Origin: Mesorhizobium caraganae
GTDB lineage: Bacteria > Pseudomonadota > Alphaproteobacteria > Rhizobiales > Rhizobiaceae
DNA: 64,000 nt
Assembly (NCBI RefSeq): GCF_016836705.1
Contig: NZ_JAFCGY010000003.1
Span: 124,001-188,000, forward strand
Reading direction: 5' to 3'
Made by a program: the position numbers and the translations under genes
Shown here: positions 41,001 to 49,287 of the stretch, in pieces
Position numbering within the stretch: the stretch's first letter is position 1
How the letters are laid out: each line of letters starts with the position of its first letter
The notes under the pieces: model-generated
Told to the model about the DNA's origin: nothing
Database searches by the model: none
The model's input: the letters and a program-made list of their open reading frames with translations, nothing else

Positions 41001-42336
41001 CCGTCACCATCGACTGGGTGACGGTGCGGCAAAGTGCTGCCGGTTCGAAATCGACCTTGAGGGTTTCGGGATAAGCGCCGATGCGCGTCATCCGCCCAGC
41101 CTTGCCCGACATGCGGCGCAGGTTCTGCTTCTGGAACAAGGCGCGCAGGCTTTCGCCGATCTGGATCCTGGCGATCTCGGCGCCGATGCACTGATGGATG
41201 CCGTGGCCGAAGACCATGTAGTCGCGATGCGGGCGCGATGTATCGAACTGGTCCGGGTTCTGCACGGCGTCTGCATCGAACATCGCCGACAGCGTAGCCG
41301 GCATCACCACGGTGCCCGCCTTGACGAGGCGCTCGCGTCGCGTGCCCTTGCCGATGATCGCGTCGCGTGCGGTGTAGCGCCACGGGCCGATCCAGATCGG
41401 CTTGAAGCGCATGGCCTCAAGGACGGCCTTGTCCAGCTTGCCGGTGTCGTTTTCGGCAAGTGCGGCGTCGACGGCTTGCCGTGCATCGGGCCGCGACAGG
41501 ATCACGTCGAGGCAATTGCCGCTGGCCAGAACATTGGTCGGGACGAAGCCCGCGATCATGCCCAGCATGATCGAGTTGAGGTCGTCCCGCGACAAGCGGC
41601 CCTGGTCCATCTGGGCAACCAGCCTCGCCAGCGGCTGCTCGGTCTTCAAGCCCCGGTCCCTGACTGACTGGATGGAGCGGTCGATGACTTTGAGAAGACG
41701 ATCGCCCGCCACCACTGCAAGCTCGCGCATGACGGGGCTCGCCCCCGGGTCCGAAAAGAACAGCGCGCTGAGCGCGATCGACCAATCGGCGAATTCCGAT
41801 TCGTCGTCGATCTCGATCCCGAAATAATCGCGGCAGATGTGCGCCGGAACGAGCTTCAGCAATCCGGAGATCGCATCGAAACCGGGGCGGGCGCGCATCA
41901 TGATCTCTTGCGAATGACGCGCGGCGATCGGCCTGACGACGGCTTCGACTTCGGCTGGCGGAAAGGCGCTGAGCACCGACGATTTCATGCGGCGGTAGTC
42001 GGCGCCGTCCTGCATGCCGAGGATGAAATTGGAACCTCGCGCGAACTCGGTCATTTCCGGCCCGTACGGGGTCTGGAATTCGTCGCCGCGCTCCAATATG
42101 TCGCGGACATCGGCGTTCTTGGTGACGAGCAGAACCCCGAATAGTTTGCCGGTCGGGCGGAAGCGCCGCAAGAACGCCAACCACACGCGCGGATGATCTT
42201 CGACGATAAATTCGGCGATGCGCGCAATCAGCCCTGTCTTGCGGATCCGGCCGAGATCGAAAGGCGGCATTTCCGATAGCGGTCGCTGGTTTTTCTGGGC
42301 CTCACGAATGCCGTCGAAATACTTCAGTTTGGTCAT
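38011..42336 (-). CDS. Cytochrome P450-transmembrane-DyP peroxidase fusion
   Basis: Giant protein of 1441 residues. Residues 1-430 are a cytochrome P450: ExxR at 307-310 (LEAMRF) and heme-thiolate loop FGHGIHQCIGAE with Cys383. The I-helix segment MIAGFVPTN lacks the usual acid-threonine pair. Residues about 440-640 are an unassigned region; two membrane segments follow at about 648-676 and 686-720. From about 790 comes a DyP-type heme peroxidase: NTINTIHFARW, GFADGISQP (Asp1143) and CPLGAHIRRSNPRD (heme ligand His1307). Such a fusion joins peroxide-dependent and P450 chemistry at a membrane. It stops seven bases from the crp-like stop. Confidence 0.85.
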   Translation of the reverse strand: MTKLKYFDGIREAQKNQRPLSEMPPFDLGRIRKTGLIARIAEFIVEDHPRVWLAFLRRFRPTGKLFGVLLVTKNADVRDILERGDEFQTPYGPEMTEFARGSNFILGMQDGADYRRMKSSVLSAFPPAEVEAVVRPIAARHSQEIMMRARPGFDAISGLLKLVPAHICRDYFGIEIDDESEFADWSIALSALFFSDPGASPVMRELAVVAGDRLLKVIDRSIQSVRDRGLKTEQPLARLVAQMDQGRLSRDDLNSIMLGMIAGFVPTNVLASGNCLDVILSRPDARQAVDAALAENDTGKLDKAVLEAMRFKPIWIGPWRYTARDAIIGKGTRRERLVKAGTVVMPATLSAMFDADAVQNPDQFDTSRPHRDYMVFGHGIHQCIGAEIARIQIGESLRALFQKQNLRRMSGKAGRMTRIGAYPETLKVDFEPAALCRTVTQSMVTVVCPVTRSGSLDALRDKVASLGNPAGEEIRTALDIVGTIHFTSLAVVGTGEMDADSGQEKGALVLEISGDGSIDDVINAVTHAIGHRLRPIFKDVCDLRDGGALNDFLRKHNVDISPSFGSNAGLVFSGTPGHSVQRIMAEAELFEAVRGIVERPRQGTGNAPAVLAEARQHLQSLGTFAWAFEPAESLLEKPPGHWGRALMTTLLVPPVFATVAIIWAACWYMTYSVVFGRSIDISSHEISFTAIAVAITSLLLSGLGVLVAAALLVFACLLALRRREDRDQPESTSIGISELNAILVKEDHAAQNHLTAISTMKAGILRRLALRFSFYLISIAAQKVFKPGFLNTINTIHFARWILLPGSNRLMFFSNYGGSWESYLEDFIAKASAGLTGVWSNTVGYPRTRWLFLDGARDGDRFKRWARRQQVPTLFWYSAYPQINTTRIRINSRVRRGIASAVGNEARDWLSLFGSLRRPASETTTVQKTTSLLANISSVFPAPLEQQLETGEIQSIFFGPLGPLGYSHMLAIRVPDKLPAPKRRAWLDFVVEQTSFGEGRPAGRAMIVAFGPGGLRQFGLDEGLEGDPLETFPIAFRHGMGNPERGRILDDRGRDGPDEWEWGSLENPVDVVIVCYAEDLARLKTEIATVKRKSTGAGMKVVAELPLAVNRGPTDTNAKSSDGAKRDDRSERGPAYEHFGFADGISQPIVRGTTRASRGAAPMHLVAPGEFLFGYRDEHGFYPASPSVSASRDRTGILSQVRRSRLIPGLPPPPRDFGRNGSFLVIRQFEQHVDVFNDYCKKAAALVASQLGNQAITQDWIAAKMLGRWQNGSSLVRNPDHPGRVIDNNFATGAEDPQGHRCPLGAHIRRSNPRDSLGEDRDTQINIGKRHRILRVGRTYQKQDGKNGKVEKGLLFMCLNADIERQYEFIQQTWVSSPTFQGLVAEKDPTIGSRDGDGRFTIPSWEKVTTLRDMPQFVTTKGGGYFFMPSRSALRYLISRL

Positions 42337-42465
42337 GCGCGTTCAAGCCCCCCGGCTGTCCACGTTATTGCGATGCCGGCCCTTCAACGCCTAGGTTTGC
42401 ATCGATTGTACGTATGTGAATTTTTTCACAGTTAATCGGTGTTCGGCCAGCATTGAACGCCATGC

Positions 42466-44239
42466 TCATTTGGCCAGTTGGAAATTGGCGACGAGGAACT
42501 CGTTCGCGGTCTTGTCGGTAAACGGTATCCAGCGCACGCGCTCTTCGGAAAAATCGGGATGCCGGGTGGCGAAAATGGCCATCTCGCGCCGTGCCTGTTC
42601 CGGCCGGCCGCTGCGCATCAGTGCGCCGATTTTCAGGAACCTGGCGTAGAAATAGCCCGGAGACAGGTTGAGCGAGCGGTCGGCGGCGGCGATTGCCGCC
42701 GGCCAGTTCTCGACGAAACTGTAGGCTGCCGTCAATTCCCCCAGATTGTGGAAGCGGTAGAGGTCGAACGGGCTCAGTCGCTCGGTGTCGAGAAAGAACG
42801 GAATCGCCGACGCGGCATTGCCGAGCAGCAGCTGGGCGCTGCCCATGGCCGAGCGCGCGAAGGCAAAGCTCGGATTGATGTGGATCGCTTCCTCGAGATG
42901 GTCGACCGCCGATCGCGGTTCGCCTCGCATGATGTCGACAGCGCCGAGGTGGGCGTGCGGACGCGCATCCAGGCTGTCCATCAGCAAGGCCTTGCGGGCA
43001 AACTGCTCGACCTTGTTCAAATCGTCGCTGTCGCCGAACCGCAGCCATGCCCGCCAGAAATACCACCACGCCAGTTCGTTGAGCACGGCGCTCGAATTGG
43101 GGTCCTCGCGGTAGGCCTTCTGGAAGAATTCCAGCGCCATTTCGGTGTCGCCGCGGGTGCGCCGGTTCATGTGCCAGCGTCCGCGCCGGACCAACTGCCA
43201 GGTCTCCAGGCTCTCCCAGGGCACCTGGAAGGTGCGCGCCTGCTCTGCCCGGTCGACCTCCTTGTCGAGGATCGAAACGATCTCGGCGCCGATCTGGTCG
43301 CGCAGGTTGAAGATGTCGACCAGGTCGCGATCGAAGCGCTGCGACCAGACCAGCCGCCCGTTGGACGCGTCCGCCAGTGAGGTGTTGAGGCGGATCTGGC
43401 CACCATTGCGCATCAGCGTGCCGCTGACGATGTAGCGCGCGCCGAGCGCGTTGCCGATCACCCGCGTGCCCAGCGTATCGTCGCGAAACTGGAAGCTGGA
43501 ACCCTTGGCGATGACCGAGAGCCACTTGGTGTTGGAAAGACCGTAGATGATGTCCTCGGCAATGCCATCGGCCATATAGCCGATGTCGTGCTCGCCGCCA
43601 TTGCCCTGAAAGGGCAGCACAGCGATCGCCGGCGGGCCCTTGGACGACAGTTTCTGGGGGGGCGCTGACCTGAGGGATGGCCGCGAACGATGCCGCCGGC
43701 GAGGATCCGTTGCCGCCGCGCCCGGCGATCAGGACACGCACCGGCAGGGCAATGTTCTTCAGCATGAATTCGCCGAGATCGGTGAATTCGGCCGCCGTCT
43801 TGTCCTTCACATGGTGCCAGGTCGTCTCCGAAACGGCGAGACCGTCACCCGGCGCGAACTCCTGAATGCGGGCAGCGATGTTGACGTCGTCGCCGTACAG
43901 TTGCCCGCCACGCACGATGACGTCGCCGGTGTTGATGCCGGCACGAAACGGCATGCGCATGTCGTCGGCGACCGAAGCGTTGAGCGCGACGATGCGGCCC
44001 TGGAAATCGAAGGCCGCGCGCAGGGCCTCGATCGGGTTGCCGAATTCGGCCATGATGCTGTCACCGGCGTCGCCGAACGTGCGGCCGCCAAACCTGCCAC
44101 AGCTGTCGGCGATGATGTCGCGCCGTTCCTCGAATGCCGCGACAGCGGACTCATCGTCGATGCCCATCAGCCGCGAGAACCCGACGGCATCGATAGAAAT
44201 GATTGTCGCCAGCTGACGGGTGTAGTTCCGTACAGCCAT
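42466..44239 (-). pseudogene. Class III nucleotidyl cyclase with TPR domain, frameshifted at a G7 tract
   Basis: N-terminal part (from 44239): cyclase domain of about 170 residues with metal aspartates in SIDAVGFSRLM and FGDAGDSIMAEF and the GINTGDVIV core. C-terminal part, in another frame from about 43655 to 42466: a TolB-like segment (VLPFQGNGGEHDIGYMADGI) and several TPR repeats (GAVDIMRGEPRSAVDHLEEA). The frames meet at a run of seven Gs (43656-43662; C7 on the coding strand); six would restore one frame of about 590 residues, the family's usual length. It may be a real lesion, a slippery tract or a sequencing error. Confidence 0.8.
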
Positions 44240-44600
44240 GTTGGAGCCCCGGTCCCTTCTGGTTCTGGTCTAGCACAGGCGACGACCCGTTCCTGAAACG
44301 CTTCGCCGTGCGCTGAGAGAAGAAGATCCCGGCAGGTCTGGCGCGCCATGCCACCCTGCCAGGACCAGAAGTCTAGCAGGGTCTAGGCGAAAGCTCTACC
44401 ACCATCGGGTTGTCCGGCGCAGGTCACGGCAGCGGCCATGGTTAGCCGCCGGTTACCGCAAATGCGTGGGGGGAATTCGCCCCTCTGGGTTGCGGTTCCG
44501 GAGCTTTGCGGAAGCCACGCCTCGTTTGCCGTGGGCGGAACAAATTGGCCTGCGAGCGAGTTTCCGGTGCGATCCATGCCAACATGAAATGAGGGCAATC
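44240..44600. other. Intergenic between divergent cyclase and PepSY genes
   Basis: About 360 bases with no convincing frame. It should hold both promoters; I see no clear boxes, only scattered short inverted repeats. Confidence 0.5.
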
Positions 44601-44861
44601 ATGCGAAATCTTGTTTTGGCGACCGGCCTTGCACTTCTTCTCGCCGGCGCAACGGCCTTTGCCGCGGATGATGACAGGCCATTGCCGCCGCAGAATGCCC
44701 AGAAACTGTCGGCAATCATCGCCAAGGTCGAACAGCGCGACGGCTTCCGCTATGTAAAGGAAGTCGACTGGGACAAGGACGGCTACACCGTCACCTATTA
44801 CACGGCCGACAAGGCGAAAGTCGAAATCACCTTCGATCCCGTGACCGCCGAACCGAAATAG
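44601..44861 (+). CDS. PepSY domain-containing secreted protein
   Basis: Small exported protein of 86 residues: a signal peptide (LVLATGLALLLAGATAFAA) followed by a single PepSY domain (LSAIIAKVEQRDGFRYVKEV, then GYTVTYYTADKAKVEITFDP). PepSY domains often inhibit or modulate peptidases or sensor proteins in the periplasm. The ATG at 44601 has a GAGGG site; another ATG at 44589 is possible. Confidence 0.82.
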   Translation: MRNLVLATGLALLLAGATAFAADDDRPLPPQNAQKLSAIIAKVEQRDGFRYVKEVDWDKDGYTVTYYTADKAKVEITFDPVTAEPK

Positions 44862-44947
44862 CGCTGCTGGCGCGCCGCCTCGGCAATTCCTTACAGCGGA
44901 CTTTTTGCCTAGAATGGTGAGCAAAGTGGTGCGTGAGTGGGGCGGTC

Positions 44948-45688
44948 ATGCTTTCTTCCAGCCGGGGTTTCAGTTGGCTCGTGCCCGCCATTGCCTTGGC
45001 CTGCGCGATAATCTGCGGGACCGCGGCACGTGCCGAGGGGCCGTCCTTCGACTGCCGCAAAGCCAGCCTGCCGGCGGAAAAGGCAATCTGTGCCGATCCA
45101 CAGCTTTCCGCCATCGACGCGCTGGTCGCGAAGGCTTTTACGGGTTTCGAACCGGCCTTTGGCGGCGACAAGCGCAAGATCGCACGTGCGCTGATCGCCG
45201 ACAGGAATGCCTGCGGGCAGGACGCCGCGTGCATCGTCAGCGCCCAGAACAACGCCCTGCAGACCTACGGCAATGCGCCATCCTGGGTGCAGGACTACAA
45301 CATCGCGTTGATCGGCAAGAAGGCGCTCGACATCGCTGCACGCCATTCGGGCAGCCCCGACCAGCCCCTGCCCTCGTCGATCGGGCAATGCGCCTTCACC
45401 CACATTACGGCGCTAACGACGCGGCTTGGCGACGACCCGCTGGAAACCGCCAGTCCTGAAGCCGGCAGTCTGGCGCGATTCAGCAATGATGGTGCTGGCG
45501 TCTCCTATGAGCGTGAGCCTGGCCTCGCCAGTTCGAAGGTCGGCGACCCGGTCGTGATGTGCCTGATATCGATCCCGCGCGACTGCCCGGAGGGCGACGA
45601 CCGCGGCCGGGTCTATTACGGCGTGGACCTGACCCTCAAGGGCACCTGGGCGCTGCCGGATTCGCAGCATATGTGCGGCGGGGCCTGA
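44948..45688 (+). CDS. LprI-like secreted protein (DUF1311 type)
   Basis: Exported protein of 246 residues. A signal peptide (LVPAIALACAIICGTAARA) leads into SFDCRKASLPAEKAICADPQL, the hallmark of the lysozyme-inhibitor LprI/DUF1311 family, with conserved Cys pairs continuing in NACGQDAACIV. The C-terminal 130 residues have further cysteines (GQCAFTH, VMCLISIPRDC, HMCGGA) and no recognised fold. A GTG at 44933 is an alternative start. Role as a lysozyme inhibitor is inferred from the domain only. Confidence 0.78.
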   Translation: MLSSSRGFSWLVPAIALACAIICGTAARAEGPSFDCRKASLPAEKAICADPQLSAIDALVAKAFTGFEPAFGGDKRKIARALIADRNACGQDAACIVSAQNNALQTYGNAPSWVQDYNIALIGKKALDIAARHSGSPDQPLPSSIGQCAFTHITALTTRLGDDPLETASPEAGSLARFSNDGAGVSYEREPGLASSKVGDPVVMCLISIPRDCPEGDDRGRVYYGVDLTLKGTWALPDSQHMCGGA

Positions 45689-45779
45689 AGATTTGCCGCA
45701 AAGCACTGCTGGATGCACTCTTGCGCCAGTACGCCTTTGATGGCTGAGTGCGCGCAACGATTGCAGGGCACGGGGGTGC

Positions 45780-46250
45780 ATGGCGATGGTAAAGCACGTT
45801 TTGAAGCGCATCCTGATGATGTTCGCCGGCTTCTTCGTTTCGGTGCTGATCGGGTTGATCGCGGTGGCGGTGATCTACAGCGCGCTCGCCGCGCTGCCCA
45901 ACGCGCCGGACTATTTCGGCGCCACGGGGGTGACACCCGTCGTGGTGCTTTTGTGGCCGCCGCTCGGCATGTTCGTCTATTTCCTGACGATCATACTGAC
46001 CGGTCTGCAGACGCTGATCTTCGCGCTGGTTGCCGAATTCTTCGCGCTGCGCAATTTCCTGGTCCACATGCTGTTTGGCGCTGCCGCTGCCGCGGCCGGC
46101 TTCTTCCTGATCTGGCCAGGTGCCGAGGAGGATGTCGAGCGTTGGGCCGATATCGGCATCATCGCCGGCGCCGGCCTGGTCGCGGGTCTCGTCTATTGGC
46201 TGATCGCCGGCCGTGACGCCGGCTTCCGGCGTCCGCTCATCCAGCGCTGA
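45780..46250 (+). CDS. Hypothetical integral membrane protein
   Basis: Protein of 156 residues with about four membrane helices: LMMFAGFFVSVLIGLIAVAV, VVLLWPPLGMFVYFLTIIL, LFGAAAAAAGFFLIWPG and IIAGAGLVAGLVYWLIAG. The N-terminus is basic (MVKHVLKRI), placing it inside. No catalytic motif is visible and I do not recognise the family. ATGs at 45780 and 45786 are both possible. Confidence 0.65.
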   Translation: MAMVKHVLKRILMMFAGFFVSVLIGLIAVAVIYSALAALPNAPDYFGATGVTPVVVLLWPPLGMFVYFLTIILTGLQTLIFALVAEFFALRNFLVHMLFGAAAAAAGFFLIWPGAEEDVERWADIGIIAGAGLVAGLVYWLIAGRDAGFRRPLIQR

Positions 46251-46347
46251 TCGCTCGAATCGCGCGACCGTCTATCGACTAAAACCTAAAGAAACCAAAG
46301 AGATAGGAATGGTTCCTCGTTTGGACGAACGCCGAACCATCGTGAGA

Positions 46348-48225
46348 TCAGCTCGTCGGTGAGCGCACTGCCTCGGTCGCGTCCAGGGCCTGCATCAGCC
46401 GCGTATCGCGATCATAGACGTCGTTGAAATATTCGACGTTGCCGGACAGATCCGGCCAGGCGGTGAAGTACGCGACGTAGACGGGAATCTTGCGCGTCAC
46501 GTCTTCGGTCGCATGGCCGTGCTTCAGCTTCTCGGCGATGTCGTCGACCGAGGTGCCGAGCACCGCCGCCGCCATGCCGCGCGGGTCTTGCAGGCGAATA
46601 CAGCCGTGGCTCAGCGCGCGCATGTCGCGCTGGAAGAACGATTTTTGCGGTGTGTCGTGCATGTAGATGGCGTGCTTGTTGGGGAAGAGGATCTTCAACT
46701 CGCCGAGCGCATTGGCTTCGCTCGGCTGCTGGCGCACGCTGTAGGGAATGTTGGCACCGTAGGCGCCCCAATTGACGGAGGACGAGGGAACCCGCCTGCC
46801 GCGCGAATCGGTCACCTCGTAGCCGGCACGGTCGAGATAGCCCGGATCGCCGCGCAGCCTGGGCAGCATCTCATTGACGATGATCGACTGCGGCACGCCC
46901 CAATAGGGATGGAAATCGACCTGCTTGATCTCCTTGAAGAAGAAGGCGGTCTGGTTGGTGGTCCGGCCGATGACGACACGGGTCTTCAGCTTCTCCTCGC
47001 CATTGTCGATATAGCTGGCGGTGAAGGCGGGCTGGTTGATGAAGACGCGCGGACTGCCGAGATCGGACGGCATCCAGCGCAGCTCTTCAAGTGCTACCTG
47101 CACCTTCTGGAGCCGGTCGGCCTTGGAGGCGCCGGCGAGCGAGGCGACGGTGCGCGGGCCGATGACGCCATCGCCCTTCATGCCGGCCTTCACCTGCACG
47201 GCCTTGATGACCGGCACCAGTTCGGGAACATAGACGTCGCTGGTTCCGAGCCGGGCCAGGATCTCGCCATAGGCGCCGCCCATCTCGTCGTCGAGATTGC
47301 GCGCGATCAGCGTCAGCAGCTTCGGCAGTTCGGCGCTGGTCTCGCCGGGCTTCAGCAACAGCTTGGGATCGACGACGATTTCGTTTTCGGCGCTGGCCTG
47401 CAACGATTCCAGTTCGACGCGCAGCGCCTGATATTCCGCATTCTGCGGATGGCGCGATTCGAGATAGGTGCGCACTTGCTGGGTGTGGGCGAGTGTCTTC
47501 AGCACGCCTTCCATGTCGACCGGCTTCGGCGGAAATTCATAGTAGCCGGTGATGCGGTTCGGATCGACGCGGCCGCTCTGCGCATCATGGGCATAGCGCA
47601 GCACGCGCGCCGACAGCGCCATCTCGAAGCGCACGAGTTCCTTCAGATGCGCGTCGGCATCGATCGCCGATGCGTTGGCAGCCGGTACCTCGACCGAGTA
47701 GTCGGCCGGCGTGAGGCCATAGCTCGCCGCCTCGCCCAGCACCCGTACCGCATCCTTGGCGCGGGCATTGGGGCCCGCGTCGGCTACCCAGATGAAGTCC
47801 GGATTGGCCGAGTAATAGGCAATCAGCGCCTTGGCGATATCGGGCTCGGCATAGAGTTCGTAATCGCTGAGGCCTGCAACCGCTTCGCGAAAGGCCGTGC
47901 TTGTCGCCGACGGCACAAAGGCAGCGTCCTGAGCTGTGGCCACCTGGGGCGGTGCCGCCACCAATGTGGTGAAGTCGACGCGTACCAGCCGGTCGGCCTT
48001 GTAGGTGTAGTAGCTCGGGCTGCTGATTTTGGTACCACCGCCCGATACTGCGGGCTTCGGCTTGCGCTTCGGCGGTGGTGGGAACTCGCCCTGCGGATCG
48101 TGCCTGACGCCGCCGCCGAACAGCATGTCGAACAGCCCCTGCGCGCCCGCCTGCGGTGCACCGAAGGCCAGCGTTGCCGCAACGGCAAGCGGCATCACAG
48201 TGGCTTTATTTCCGAGGAATTTCAT
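46348..48225 (-). CDS. L,D-transpeptidase (YcbB/LdtD type)
   Basis: Periplasmic peptidoglycan enzyme of 625 residues making 3-3 cross-links between meso-diaminopimelate residues. A signal peptide ends near QAGAQG. A scaffold region (about 120-300) is followed by a peptidoglycan-binding domain with VKAGMKGDGVIGPRTVASL and the YkuD catalytic domain from about 395, with MHDTPQKSFFQRDMRALSHG and catalytic Cys in SHGCIRLQDPRG. Polar-growing Rhizobiales rely heavily on such enzymes. Length and order fit the long LdtD class. Confidence 0.93.
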   Translation of the reverse strand: MKFLGNKATVMPLAVAATLAFGAPQAGAQGLFDMLFGGGVRHDPQGEFPPPPKRKPKPAVSGGGTKISSPSYYTYKADRLVRVDFTTLVAAPPQVATAQDAAFVPSATSTAFREAVAGLSDYELYAEPDIAKALIAYYSANPDFIWVADAGPNARAKDAVRVLGEAASYGLTPADYSVEVPAANASAIDADAHLKELVRFEMALSARVLRYAHDAQSGRVDPNRITGYYEFPPKPVDMEGVLKTLAHTQQVRTYLESRHPQNAEYQALRVELESLQASAENEIVVDPKLLLKPGETSAELPKLLTLIARNLDDEMGGAYGEILARLGTSDVYVPELVPVIKAVQVKAGMKGDGVIGPRTVASLAGASKADRLQKVQVALEELRWMPSDLGSPRVFINQPAFTASYIDNGEEKLKTRVVIGRTTNQTAFFFKEIKQVDFHPYWGVPQSIIVNEMLPRLRGDPGYLDRAGYEVTDSRGRRVPSSSVNWGAYGANIPYSVRQQPSEANALGELKILFPNKHAIYMHDTPQKSFFQRDMRALSHGCIRLQDPRGMAAAVLGTSVDDIAEKLKHGHATEDVTRKIPVYVAYFTAWPDLSGNVEYFNDVYDRDTRLMQALDATEAVRSPTS

Positions 48226-48441
48226 TAATCACCCGCTCCGGCTGCAAGCCGGCTCCCGTTCCGCGCCGCTAGACGATCTTGCCAACTGCATGGCGGATGT
48301 AAGGCGCTACTATACTGATTCATACTGATTTCGTTAAGCTTCCATAAATTTTGACGGGCCTGTTGCAGAACGGTTTCACAACATCGTGACGGCTGGAGCG
48401 GCGTTGCCGCCGCCCCAGACCGGTCAAAGCGGGCTGTTGCG
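48226..48441. other. Intergenic upstream of the L,D-transpeptidase gene
   Basis: 216 bases, AT-rich at 48300-48355 with a direct repeat TACTGATT at about 48313 and 48323. Likely holds the transpeptidase promoter; no boxes are clear enough to call. Confidence 0.4.
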
Positions 48442-49188
48442 TCAGGCGTTGGCGCCGCCGTCGATGGTCAGCGCCGCGCCGGTGACGAATCGCCCTTCCG
48501 GACCGGCGAGCCACGCAACCATGCCGGCGATCTCGTCGGCCTTGCCGAAGCGGGGCGTCGCCATCTTCTGCCGCTGGTGTTCGGCATGCGGGCCTTCGGC
48601 CGGGTTCATGTCGGTGTCGGTCGAACCGGGGTGAACGACGTTGGCGGTGATGCCGCGCGAACCGAGGTCTCGTGCCAGCGCCTTGGTCAGGCCAACCAGC
48701 GCCGCCTTGCTGGTCGAATAGGCGCTTAGGCTGGTGTCGGTGACGCGCTCCGCCAGATTGCTGCCGATCGAGATGATGCGGCCGCCCTCGCTCATATGGG
48801 CCGCAGCCGCTTTCGAGGCGACGAACGGGGCTCTGAGATTAACCTCCATGGTTTCATCGAAGTCGGCCAACGACATTTGCTCGATGGGCGCTGCACGCCA
48901 GATGCCGGCGCTGTTGACGAGGATGTCGAGCCGGCCGAAGGCATTCACCGCCTCGGCGACCGAACCTTCGATTGCCGCGGCGTCGCGATTGTCGGCCTGG
49001 ATGGCGATGGCGCGGCCGCCTGCCGCAATGATCTCGGCAACGACCGCCTGGGCCGGCGCCTCGCTGTTGACGTAGGTGATGGCGACATCGGCGCCATCGG
49101 CCGCAAGCCGCTTTGCAATCGCGGCACCGATGCCGCGGCTGCCGCCGGTGACGAGCGCTGCCTTGCCGTTCAATCCGTTCGATGACAT
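48442..49188 (-). CDS. SDR family oxidoreductase
   Basis: Short-chain dehydrogenase/reductase of 248 residues. Cofactor motif TGGSRGIGAAIA at residues about 14-25, NSAGIW (NNAG-like) near 90, and the catalytic Ser-Tyr-Lys with SAYSTSKAALVGL. The C-terminal GSTDTDMNPA and FVTGAALTIDGG are typical of FabG-like enzymes. Substrate unknown. The ATG at 49188 has an AAGGAG site. It is divergent from a TetR-type gene with operator-like sites between, so it is the probable target of that regulator. Confidence 0.92.
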   Translation of the reverse strand: MSSNGLNGKAALVTGGSRGIGAAIAKRLAADGADVAITYVNSEAPAQAVVAEIIAAGGRAIAIQADNRDAAAIEGSVAEAVNAFGRLDILVNSAGIWRAAPIEQMSLADFDETMEVNLRAPFVASKAAAAHMSEGGRIISIGSNLAERVTDTSLSAYSTSKAALVGLTKALARDLGSRGITANVVHPGSTDTDMNPAEGPHAEHQRQKMATPRFGKADEIAGMVAWLAGPEGRFVTGAALTIDGGANA

Positions 49189-49199
49189 GTCATTCTCCT

Positions 49200-49221
49200 T
49201 TATGTAACGATCGATACATAA
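49200..49221. promoter_or_regulatory. TetR-type operator 1
   Basis: TTATGTAACGATCGATACATAA is a near-perfect palindrome centred on CGATCG with one mismatched pair (first 20 bases cited: TTATGTAACGATCGATACAT). It overlaps the leader of the SDR gene. Confidence 0.6.
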
Positions 49222-49256
49222 ATATCTGGCAGCCTTGCCCGGCCAGGTCAACTGAA

Positions 49257-49275
49257 TTATGTATCGATCAACACA
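49257..49275. promoter_or_regulatory. TetR-type operator 2
   Basis: TTATGTATCGATCAACACA repeats the left half of operator 1 almost exactly (TTATGTATCGATC) and lies 13 bases before the TetR start, positioned for autoregulation. Confidence 0.5.
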
Positions 49276-49287
49276 GAAAAGAGCGCC

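Noticed and set aside
46513..48228. 571-codon plus-strand frame
   Set aside because: Antisense to the L,D-transpeptidase gene; GC-rich coding DNA often leaves this frame open.
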